Assembly: GCA_039812705.1 (NCBI GenBank)
Contig: JBDIBA010000003.1
Location: forward strand, 1 to 64,000
DNA from: JBDIBA01 sp039812705
GTDB taxonomy: Bacteria > Actinomycetota > Acidimicrobiia > Acidimicrobiales > JBBSGY01
Reading direction: 5' to 3'
Length of the DNA stretch: 64,000 nucleotides
Positions 9,132 to 16,707 of this stretch are shown piece after piece. The position numbers and the translations under genes were made by a program. Each line of letters begins with the position of its first letter. The stretch's first letter is position 1. The notes under the pieces were generated by a model that saw nothing but the letters and a program-made list of their open reading frames with translations, did not search any database and had not been told where the DNA came from.

Positions 9132-10910
9132 ATGACTGACTCAACCAATCCGCCTCAGGCAACACGCATAATGCGTGGCGCACTCGGGCTCATATGTGCC
9201 ACCGCTGCCGGGTTCTATCTGGCGTTTTCGATCAACTCGTTACATCAAGTCGGAAACCAACGAGTCTTTGCACTGTTCGACGACGCAATGATTTCAATGC
9301 GTTACGCGCGCAACCTTGCAGAAGGCCATGGCCTTGTTTGGTACGCGGGAGCAGAGCCGATTGAGGGCTACACAAACTTCTTGTGGACCATATGGATGGC
9401 GTTCCTGCACTTGTTGTTACCGGACCGTCTTGTCGGCACAGGTGTGGTCTTTTCAGGCGCGCTACTTCTGATTGTTGGCATTTGGCTTAGCTACACGCTG
9501 GCTCGCAAACTTGCGCCCCAAAGTACAGTCGCGCCTCTCGCAGCAGCATTCCTGACTGCAATTTGTTATCCACTTGCTTTTTGGACTCTCCGCGGACTTG
9601 AAGTGGGTCTGGTAAGTGTCATCTTCACTTGCGCACTCGTCATTGCTTGCGACGCCTTTCATGAACCATCAAAACGGAGACTTTTAGGGCTTGGCATTGT
9701 TTTCTCATTGGGTTTGCTGACGCGTCCAGACACAGTTGTTGTTGCGATCACGACGTTCTCCGTCTTGATGCTCGTCGGCTCAAACGCTCAACGCAGGGCG
9801 ACCGGGCTATACGGAATTGGACCCTTAGTCATCACAGGGCTTCTCTTGTGTCTCTTTCGACTTACCTACTACGACGCACTTCTTCCGAACACTTACGCGT
9901 TGAAAGTTGAAGGCTTCTCTCTCTATCGCCGAGTACGACGAGGATTACTCTCCGTTGGCGAACTCACCAGCAAAGGTGGATACGGGGTAATCGCTGCATT
10001 CGGCGTTGTTGGACTTCTGCGCGGATTGAGACATCGACGCCCACAGCATTTACTAGTCGTCACGACAATTGTTGGAGTCTTTGCATATTCGATCTATGTC
10101 GGCGGAGACGCGTGGGAAGAGTTCAAGTTCGCCAACCGCTACACAAGCGCAGTGCTGCCCGCACTATTCGCACTTTCAGGGGCTGGCTTGGCAACCGTGT
10201 ACGAACACTGGAACATGCGCGAACGTAAGTCGTGGACCATTCCGATGACTGTTGTTGCAATAACTTGTTCAACCCTCGTCCTTGCAACGCTAACCCTGCC
10301 GCGCATGGACGCACTGAAAGTAGTTCCGAACACATTTAGCAAGTTCCTACTTGTCGGTGCCTTATCTGTCGTTGTTCCAGTCTTGGTCTGCGCGGTCATA
10401 AGAGTTAGAGGTGTTGCACTTACGGCGGCCGTCGTCATGACCACCGTGGGTCTTGCGATGGCAGTTAATGGACGCGAGTTTTCAACTTGGCACGACAGCA
10501 AGATCGCTCGCGGCAGCGACGACTACAAGTGGGCGAACTACGGAAACGCCCTGCGCCAATACACGACTCCCAAAGCCTCGATTCTTGTTACGTCGGCCGG
10601 AAACATTTCCTATTTCCTTGACCATAAGCAACCGGTTGTCGATGGGCTGGGGAAGATGGACCCGGTCATTGCCCACCACATTCCGCGGCGACCTGACTTC
10701 CCGCCTGGTCACCAGAAATGGGACTACTACAGGTCTATCGGTGAATTGCGCCCTGACGTCATTTCGCAACTGTTCGCTGCAACCGATGATGACATCAGAA
10801 TGATTCTCTCTGCAGGCTACGAACCCATTGGGGACGCTTTTGTACGCAGGGACAGTGAAGAGGTCAACAGAGATGGACTACGGGAGTGGCTCGCTGCTCA
10901 CCCGCACTGA
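9132..10910 (+). CDS. AftB-like GT-C glycosyltransferase, paralogue 3 of 3
   Basis: The ATG at 9132 lies two bases after the stop of paralogue 2 and gives a 592-residue protein, which avoids the 100-bp overlap a start at 9030 would create. It keeps FDDAMISMRYARNLAEGHGL, IEGYTNFLWT, the polytopic core with YYDALLPNTYALKVEG, and the conserved C-terminal soluble domain (GNISYFLD, DGLGKMDPVIAH, PPGHQKW). It is the last of three tandem paralogues and converges on the TMEM165-type gene. Divergence is greatest in the last TM segments, where acceptor preference could differ. That point is inference. Confidence 0.82.
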   Translation: MTDSTNPPQATRIMRGALGLICATAAGFYLAFSINSLHQVGNQRVFALFDDAMISMRYARNLAEGHGLVWYAGAEPIEGYTNFLWTIWMAFLHLLLPDRLVGTGVVFSGALLLIVGIWLSYTLARKLAPQSTVAPLAAAFLTAICYPLAFWTLRGLEVGLVSVIFTCALVIACDAFHEPSKRRLLGLGIVFSLGLLTRPDTVVVAITTFSVLMLVGSNAQRRATGLYGIGPLVITGLLLCLFRLTYYDALLPNTYALKVEGFSLYRRVRRGLLSVGELTSKGGYGVIAAFGVVGLLRGLRHRRPQHLLVVTTIVGVFAYSIYVGGDAWEEFKFANRYTSAVLPALFALSGAGLATVYEHWNMRERKSWTIPMTVVAITCSTLVLATLTLPRMDALKVVPNTFSKFLLVGALSVVVPVLVCAVIRVRGVALTAAVVMTTVGLAMAVNGREFSTWHDSKIARGSDDYKWANYGNALRQYTTPKASILVTSAGNISYFLDHKQPVVDGLGKMDPVIAHHIPRRPDFPPGHQKWDYYRSIGELRPDVISQLFAATDDDIRMILSAGYEPIGDAFVRRDSEEVNRDGLREWLAAHPH

Positions 10911-10936
10911 CAACCACTAACAAACACGCAGGCGCG

Positions 10937-11506
10937 TTAGCCGGTCACGCCCTCAAAGATCAGTATCAAACCAAAAGCAACAAACAACACGGACGCAACA
11001 ATCTTGATGATGCGTTCTGGCATCATCCGCGCAAGTTGAGAGCCCGCCAAGATTGCCAACGCATCAGCTGCAACCATTCCGACAGTTGAGCCAATCCAAA
11101 CCCCCCAAACGTTCCTGTCGGCAGCGAGCGTGATGGTCGCAAGCATTGTCTTGTCACCCAGTTCGGCGAGGAAGAACGCCGAACCGACAGCAATAATCGC
11201 TGCGCCCTTGGTACGACGAGCCTTCTTGGACTCATCGTCATTGAGGGTGTCACCGCGCATTGTCCAGATTGCAAACAGCAAGAACGCGACGCCGGCAACA
11301 ATGTTGACAACCGATGTCGGAAGTGCGTTGCCCGCAACATGTCCAATGAGCACCGAGGCTGCGTGAACAATCGCAGTAGCGACCGTGATCCCGATAAGGA
11401 CATCGCGAGCACGAAAACGTGAAGCAAACGCCAATGCCATCAACTGGCTCTTGTCGCCAAGTTCAGCAAGAAAGATGACACCGATACTCAGCCACAACGC
11501 GCTCAT
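10937..11506 (-). CDS. TMEM165/GDT1 family (UPF0016) cation transporter
   Basis: This 189-residue integral membrane protein has two copies of the family signature E-x-G-D-K-(S/T): ELGDKSQLMALAF near the N-terminus and ELGDKTMLATITLA in the second half. Six TM segments form an inverted repeat. GDT1/TMEM165 proteins move Mn2+ or Ca2+ against H+, so a manganese exporter or homeostasis role is likely. The gene sits 38 bp downstream of the ABC permease gene on the same strand and converges with the AftB-like cluster. I see no yybP-ykoY (Mn2+) riboswitch in the short upstream gap. The family assignment is secure and the ion is inferred. Confidence 0.88.
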   Translation of the reverse strand: MSALWLSIGVIFLAELGDKSQLMALAFASRFRARDVLIGITVATAIVHAASVLIGHVAGNALPTSVVNIVAGVAFLLFAIWTMRGDTLNDDESKKARRTKGAAIIAVGSAFFLAELGDKTMLATITLAADRNVWGVWIGSTVGMVAADALAILAGSQLARMMPERIIKIVASVLFVAFGLILIFEGVTG

Positions 11507-11544
11507 TTGTAGTTACCTCAGAATTGTTTGCGCATTACGGAAGC

Positions 11545-12363
11545 TCAACTCCCGGCATGACTGCGATAACGCTTTACACAGAACGGAATGAGTATAACCA
11601 ACAACCCGACCATCCATAGGAGCGACAGCCACAAGTGATCACCCAACGGTTGATCTAACAGCAGCGCGCGAACGGCGTCGATGACGTGAGTCACAGGTTG
11701 GTTGTTCGCAAATGCCTGCAACCAACCAGGCATGGTCGAAGTCGGGACAAATGTGCTTGCCGCAAACGTCAGCGGAAATACAGCGGTGAAGGCAATCTGT
11801 TGAACGGCTTCAACGGTACGCAGGGTCAAGCCAAACACCGCAGCCACCCACGAAATAACCCAGCCAAATGCAAGCAGCAAGGCTGCTGCAGCAAGCCAGC
11901 TAAGCGGATTGCCCTCTGGCCGAAAACCAACAAGTAAGCCGACAATGATCATGATGACAACGGTGAACGCATTACGAAGCAGGTCCGCGTTCATGCGGCC
12001 CAACAAGACCGCAAGGCTGGACATTGGCAACGAACGGAATCGGTCGATTACGCCCTTTTCCAGGTCTGAGGCAAGCCCGATTCCCGTTGTCAGCGAACCG
12101 AAAATGACGGTCTGAACAAAGATTCCGGCCATTAAGAAGTTGACGTAAGACTCGTTGCCAGTGTTGATTGCGCCGCCAAACACGTAGCGGAACAACAAGA
12201 TGAACATGATCGGCTGAATGGTCGCGCCTGCCCACAAGTCTGGAATGCGCAACGTCTGCAACATGTGCCGTTTCGTCATCACGGCGGTGTCGCTAATCAG
12301 GTAACCAAGACTTGACTTTTTCTCGGGCTGAACTGCAGCGCTCGGCTGAACGATCACGCTCAC
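11545..12363 (-). CDS. ABC-2 type transporter permease (DrrB-like)
   Basis: This 272-residue permease has six hydrophobic segments and an ABC-2 pattern: YLISDTAVMTKRHMLQTLR before TM1, GVIDRFRSLPMS in the cytoplasmic coupling region, and the late FVPTSTMPGWLQAFANNQPVTHVID segment typical of DrrB/daunorubicin-resistance permeases. The start overlaps the upstream ATPase stop by 4 bp (ATGA), so the two subunits are translationally coupled. Such pairs export drugs, lipids or glycolipids. The substrate is not inferable here, although the surrounding envelope genes make a lipid or glycan cargo plausible. Confidence 0.88.
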   Translation of the reverse strand: MSVIVQPSAAVQPEKKSSLGYLISDTAVMTKRHMLQTLRIPDLWAGATIQPIMFILLFRYVFGGAINTGNESYVNFLMAGIFVQTVIFGSLTTGIGLASDLEKGVIDRFRSLPMSSLAVLLGRMNADLLRNAFTVVIMIIVGLLVGFRPEGNPLSWLAAAALLLAFGWVISWVAAVFGLTLRTVEAVQQIAFTAVFPLTFAASTFVPTSTMPGWLQAFANNQPVTHVIDAVRALLLDQPLGDHLWLSLLWMVGLLVILIPFCVKRYRSHAGS

Positions 12364-13346
12364 TTGGAAACCTCTTCCTCTTCTTCGGTAGTGCGCCCAG
12401 TCAAGGACAAGAACACCTCGTCAAGCGTTGGGCGACGCAATCCAAAGTCATCAATGGTTACGCCCTGTTCGCCAAGTGCGGCAAGGATGCGCGGAGCCTT
12501 TGAGGCACCTTGCACAACGGGCATGACAATGTGTCGACGCTGCTTCTCGACGTGCAGCTCGCCTTCACCGAACTGTTCAATCGACTTGGCGGCCGCATCG
12601 ACATCTGCTCCAGCGCCAAGCGTCACTTCAATTCGTTCGCCACCGACTTGAGTCTTGAGTTCATCGGCGGTTCCACGCGCAATAACGCGACCGTGGTCAA
12701 TCACAACAATCTCGTCGGCTAATTGGTCTGCCTCTTCGAGATATTGCGTAGTCAACAACACGGTGGTGCCGGCCTCAACCAGCTCTTCAACAATCTTCCA
12801 AACCGCAAGGCGGCTGCGAGGGTCGAGACCCGTAGTCGGTTCATCAAGGAACAGGATCTTTGGCGAAGCCATCAGGCTTGCGGCAAGGTCTAGGCGACGC
12901 CTCATGCCACCCGAGTACGTCTTTACGGGACGTTTCGATGCATCGACAAGGTCAAACCGTTGCAACAAGTCATCACTGCGTTCCTGTACGTACTGCTTGG
13001 GCAGGTGATACAAGCGCCCGACCATGTCTAGGTTCTCGCGTCCGCTCAAATACTCGTCTACCGCTGCGTATTGACCGGTTAGTCCGATTGTGCGACGCAA
13101 CTCATTCTGCTGAGTCTTGATGTTGTAACCAGCAACCCAGGCATTACCCGCATCTGCAGTCAGCAACGTGGACAACATGCGCACTGTTGTTGTCTTGCCC
13201 GCGCCGTTTGGACCGAGCAAACCAAGGACGGTTCCGCGCTTGACCTCTAACGACAGGTTGTCAACCGCTTTGGTTTTGCCAAAGGATTTGGAAAGGCCCT
13301 GCGCCTTGATTACATAGTCATCGCTCACAGCGGCAGAGTTTGTCAT
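12360..13346 (-). CDS. ABC transporter ATP-binding protein (DrrA-like)
   Basis: This 328-residue nucleotide-binding subunit has Walker A GPNGAGKTT at about residues 44-52, the signature YSGGMRRRLDLA, Walker B ILFLDEPTTGLDP and a switch-His segment in VLLTTQYLEEADQLAD. The C-terminal ~90 residues after the ATPase core are the regulatory extension seen in DrrA-type proteins and end in LDEVFLSLTGRTTEEEEE. It is the first gene of the drrAB-like pair and partners with the permease downstream. ATP hydrolysis on the cytoplasmic face would drive export. Confidence 0.9.
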   Translation of the reverse strand: MTNSAAVSDDYVIKAQGLSKSFGKTKAVDNLSLEVKRGTVLGLLGPNGAGKTTTVRMLSTLLTADAGNAWVAGYNIKTQQNELRRTIGLTGQYAAVDEYLSGRENLDMVGRLYHLPKQYVQERSDDLLQRFDLVDASKRPVKTYSGGMRRRLDLAASLMASPKILFLDEPTTGLDPRSRLAVWKIVEELVEAGTTVLLTTQYLEEADQLADEIVVIDHGRVIARGTADELKTQVGGERIEVTLGAGADVDAAAKSIEQFGEGELHVEKQRRHIVMPVVQGASKAPRILAALGEQGVTIDDFGLRRPTLDEVFLSLTGRTTEEEEEVSK

Positions 13347-13399
13347 ATCGATCGCAAACGCAACGGATGTGTTTGCTGAACTTGAAGCAAACTAGGCGA

Positions 13400-14014
13400 T
13401 TAGCGATCTTGCAGTGCATCGAGTGCAATCGCAAACGCAATGGCAACACGGCGATCGATCCTGCGTTCGGTGTCACCTGTCAGATCCATGACGTAGCGGT
13501 CACGCCATGACCAGATGCGCCGATACTTTCCAACTTCACGTCCGTCGATCTTGATGGTGAAGTGAAACGGAAGCAGAAACGGGACCTCGCCAACGACGGG
13601 AATCCAACCCCATACGCGGCGCAAAATTGCAATAAACATGTCCGATTCTTCGGCTGTTGCAACGATTCCACCCTGAGCATCGAGAATCTGCCAAGTCGAG
13701 CGCAACAAAGACGCGCCAAAGACTTTCTGCAAGGAGCCGATAGCGGTTCCATCCGGCAGTCGGACGTCGCTGCGGCCACGAAACTCAAACACCTTGCGCG
13801 CCTTGATCTGCAAGAACGGCGTGTCGGTTTCACCTTCGGTGAAGTTCACCTGCTCGCGAATCTTCATGCGCTTCTGACGTACTTTCGCCAGCACTCGTCC
13901 ATCGCTGTTGTCGTCCGTGCCGACTTCGTGAACCGTGTAGGTGTTCACCATTGGTGCAAACCGCTGCTGCACAATGAACTTATCGAGAGTGGTGACTTCT
14001 TCGCTGAGCGCCAT
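13400..14014 (-). CDS. LURP-one-related (Tubby C2 / scramblase-like fold) protein
   Basis: This 204-residue soluble protein resembles the LURP-one-related (LOR) family, a Tubby-C2 beta-barrel fold. Visible features are the early YTVHE segment, repeated beta-strand patterns such as LAKVRQKRMKIREQVNF and VFEFRGRSDVRLPDGTAIG, and the terminal DRRVAIAFAIALDAL helix, which would run through the barrel as in scramblase-fold proteins. No enzymatic role is known for bacterial LOR proteins; membrane or phosphoinositide binding is only suggested by the fold. It lies 53 bp upstream of the ABC ATPase start on the same strand, so it may be cotranscribed with the exporter. Confidence 0.7.
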   Translation of the reverse strand: MALSEEVTTLDKFIVQQRFAPMVNTYTVHEVGTDDNSDGRVLAKVRQKRMKIREQVNFTEGETDTPFLQIKARKVFEFRGRSDVRLPDGTAIGSLQKVFGASLLRSTWQILDAQGGIVATAEESDMFIAILRRVWGWIPVVGEVPFLLPFHFTIKIDGREVGKYRRIWSWRDRYVMDLTGDTERRIDRRVAIAFAIALDALQDR

Positions 14015-14065
14015 CGCGCTAGCTAATCACCGAATCGAACGCGTGTCGCGCAAATTCTTGAACAA

Positions 14066-15130
14066 CTATTCCCAGGAGCGTTTCGCAAGCTGCGATTTCA
14101 CGCGTTCGATGTAAGAGTTCGCGGCCGGGTCGTGCCATTGGCCCGAGTAGTGAACACCTACACAACCCCAGGCGTCGCCACGGGTGCGAGCCCCCAACCA
14201 GCCAACCCCTTCGTAACACGCGCGCTTCATGGCAAGCGAATAGTCAAGGTTGTACGCCGTTGAACGCGCGCTCATGGGATAAGTGCCAGGGTGATAGTCG
14301 CTGCGCACCTGAAGCAGGCCAAATGCAGTCGGACACTCAAAGAGTGGTGTGGTCGTCGTCGTTGTTGGCAATGCCGAACCAACAGTCGTTGACGGAGTTC
14401 CCTCAATGGGTGCAGTCGTTGTCGGTGTTGGAGGTGGTGTCGTTGCCGGACCAGGTTGAGTTGTTGTGGTTATCCCACCGACGACAACGCGTCGCAAGGA
14501 CTTGTCTGCGCACTTGGCCGGGTTGGTTTCATACCCACCCAATGCGCCTTGGCGCCAGCCGCTTTCGACCATCACTTGCGCTCGCACGGGATCTGGGTCA
14601 AACCCCCACTTGCACGAAGCCCATTGAATCAACTCGTCTGTCGTGCCGGCGTAACCACCAGTGACTCGCTTTGCCAAGTAGGCCGCTGCTGGCCCCCAGT
14701 TAGAAAGAGGCGCGCTGCCCTTTCCCTTGGTCTTGTTTGCCTTTGCGTTGGCAGGGCGATTCTCTCCTGCTCTTGTTACGCGGGCCGCGCATTCAGCATC
14801 GCTTGGAAGCGGCTGACCAGGTTGGACCGCGAACGCACCAACATTGTCGTCGGGTGAAGGAGCCTCAACAGCTAGCGGCGCAGCGGGCAGAGTCGTCGGC
14901 ACTGCACCTGCCTGCGGCGTCATCAATGGTGTTGCAACACTCGCCAAAACGGTCTGGGGAACAATCTGAGCATCCTGACGCGGTTCTTCGCTGCCTTGTG
15001 CGCGCATGACGGGTACCTGCGAAGGCACGAACGCCAACAAGACCAACCCACACAAGATGTATTCGCGCCATCTCTCAGACACGTGGGACAGCCTCGACCC
15101 GGCCGCACGAGCGGCGGTCACCGGGTTCAT
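14066..15130 (-). CDS. secreted lytic transglycosylase-like protein with Thr/Pro insertion
   Basis: The ATG at 15130 gives 354 residues; a TTG at 15175 is possible but unsupported. A hydrophobic segment at about 23-37 acts as signal peptide or anchor, followed by a Pro/Ala-rich spacer to about residue 105. The catalytic-type motif VRAQVMVESGWRQ holds the likely Glu at ~189, and CPTAFGLLQVRSDYHPGTYP (~266) matches the second goose-lysozyme/SLT motif. Between them lies a Thr/Pro-rich tract (~221-263) that would have to loop out of the fold. Cys pairs at 173, 207, 266 and further on may be disulfide-bonded. It probably cleaves peptidoglycan; activity is untested. Confidence 0.7.
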   Translation of the reverse strand: MNPVTAARAAGSRLSHVSERWREYILCGLVLLAFVPSQVPVMRAQGSEEPRQDAQIVPQTVLASVATPLMTPQAGAVPTTLPAAPLAVEAPSPDDNVGAFAVQPGQPLPSDAECAARVTRAGENRPANAKANKTKGKGSAPLSNWGPAAAYLAKRVTGGYAGTTDELIQWASCKWGFDPDPVRAQVMVESGWRQGALGGYETNPAKCADKSLRRVVVGGITTTTQPGPATTPPPTPTTTAPIEGTPSTTVGSALPTTTTTTPLFECPTAFGLLQVRSDYHPGTYPMSARSTAYNLDYSLAMKRACYEGVGWLGARTRGDAWGCVGVHYSGQWHDPAANSYIERVKSQLAKRSWE

Positions 15131-15336
15131 TAGTCGCGCACGCCTAGTCACCCTTACTAATCGGCAGAAGCTCAATCATGAGAACCGGTTCGGGCGAACT
15201 TTCGTCATGAAATTGACGCTCAAGCCAACTTGAAAAGCTGCCGATAATTACTTGTATATGCCCGTGGTCAGGCTTGTTGATCTGGGCTTTTTTGGGTGAT
15301 ATTCATGCGTGTCACCGGGCCGAAGTCCGCGGGCAA

Positions 15337-16707
15337 TCAGCAACGCCTTCTTTGGTTGAGTTCTCGCGCTAGCCCGTCATCACCATCGAACGCGGCCCGC
15401 CACGACGTGATCGCTTGGGAATCGCTGACCTTCCATATTTCCCGGTATGCAATATCTTCCGAAAAGGTCGGCAGATGATCTTGATTCCAACAGACCGAGC
15501 TACGAAAGAGTGCTCCGGGAGCGTTCATGAATCCTGAAACCAGCACCAAGCATGCAACGACACCAGCACTGAACCTGCGCCATATTTGATCTAGATCCGC
15601 GATCCATTGGAGAGCAGGGATAGCAAGAACCACCAGAATCGGCACGGCATCCGTAAGCAAACGTGGCCCATAGGAATGACCGCCCCACCAGCTATCGAAT
15701 GTGACTACTGCGACCCACTGAATGATTGCGGCAAAAACCAACGCTATAAACAGTCCATCGAGTACACGCTTACGCACCAAGTACACGACGCCAACAATCG
15801 CCAAGGACAAAAACGGTGAAAAGACGAACAATCCGCGCGACGGACTGAACAGCGTGGAGATCGACGATCGCGGAACCCACGGCGCAAAAGGGTTCAATCG
15901 ACCCGCTGCGAAGTATTCGGGAACCGCTGTTCCATAAAGGCTGTTGTTAACAAGAAACCACGGAATCAAGACGAAAGCGGCCCCAAGCATCGCAAGTGGA
16001 AACATGCGCCGGTGTTTGATCGCCAACCAAATCCCGATGGGTAAAGCGAGAGAAACAGCTGTTGGTCGCACTGTGTAGGCAGCCGCCAGGGGAATTCCAA
16101 TCAATGCTGCGAATCGCGGATTTCGTTTCGATTTCAACGCAAGCCAGATTGCGCATAGATACAGCAACATCACTGGTCCATGTGTCCACAAAGACCGAGT
16201 AGCTGAAGACCAAGCACCCGTGCCTAATCCATACGCGAGGGTAACTCCTAGAGCAGTCCACTCCCGTTTTCCACGGCTCCACTTTGAAAGCAACTCCAAT
16301 GCAATGTGGCGCATCAACAGTGCTGACAACGCCACCAGAATCGAGGACGTCACCACCTGATATTGAATGGTTGAGAATGGAGAACCAGGGTCCTCATCAG
16401 CAAGCGGCGGTTGGCCTATGCGATCACGAATTGCATCACCAACCCAAACCACTGGCGCCTCAAATATCGCCGGTGTCCAGGGAAAAAACGAGACAAGACG
16501 GCCGTTATGGTCGCGAAGTCCGTAGAGGTCTGGTTCTACATACTCTCGGTATCGATTGACATCGAGGGTTTGATGATGAACGAGCTCGCTGGCAATAAAC
16601 GAGTACCTCATGGTGTCGGACATCACCCGCACTGGGCTCAGTAAGTAAATCGTCAGAAGAACTGCGAACAACCCAAGATTGATTGCGATACCTCGAGCGC
16701 CCTTCAT
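15337..16707 (-). CDS. polytopic GT-C-like membrane protein
   Basis: This 456-residue protein has about ten TM segments. The loop after TM1 carries SDTMRYSFIASELVHHQTLDV with an Asp in the position used by GT-C enzymes, and later segments ATRSLWTHGP, YTVRPTAVSLALP and WWGGHSYGPRLLTDAVP resemble dolichyl/polyprenyl-phosphate-mannose dependent transferases. It overlaps the upstream YfhO-like gene by 4 bp. The C-terminus is soluble and ends in ARELNQRRRC. It probably transfers a sugar from a lipid carrier at the outer membrane face. Neither donor nor acceptor can be stated. Confidence 0.65.
   Translation of the reverse strand: MKGARGIAINLGLFAVLLTIYLLSPVRVMSDTMRYSFIASELVHHQTLDVNRYREYVEPDLYGLRDHNGRLVSFFPWTPAIFEAPVVWVGDAIRDRIGQPPLADEDPGSPFSTIQYQVVTSSILVALSALLMRHIALELLSKWSRGKREWTALGVTLAYGLGTGAWSSATRSLWTHGPVMLLYLCAIWLALKSKRNPRFAALIGIPLAAAYTVRPTAVSLALPIGIWLAIKHRRMFPLAMLGAAFVLIPWFLVNNSLYGTAVPEYFAAGRLNPFAPWVPRSSISTLFSPSRGLFVFSPFLSLAIVGVVYLVRKRVLDGLFIALVFAAIIQWVAVVTFDSWWGGHSYGPRLLTDAVPILVVLAIPALQWIADLDQIWRRFSAGVVACLVLVSGFMNAPGALFRSSVCWNQDHLPTFSEDIAYREIWKVSDSQAITSWRAAFDGDDGLARELNQRRRC

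Noticed and set aside
11507..11544. Possible Mn2+ (yybP-ykoY) riboswitch before the TMEM165-type gene
   Set aside because: Only 38 bases separate it from the upstream gene, and the conserved yybP-ykoY sequence blocks are not seen.
15240..15300. Hairpin-plus-T-run on the plus strand (GCCC...GGGC then TTTTTT)
   Set aside because: No rightward gene precedes it and the inner stem pairs poorly, so terminator function is not supported.
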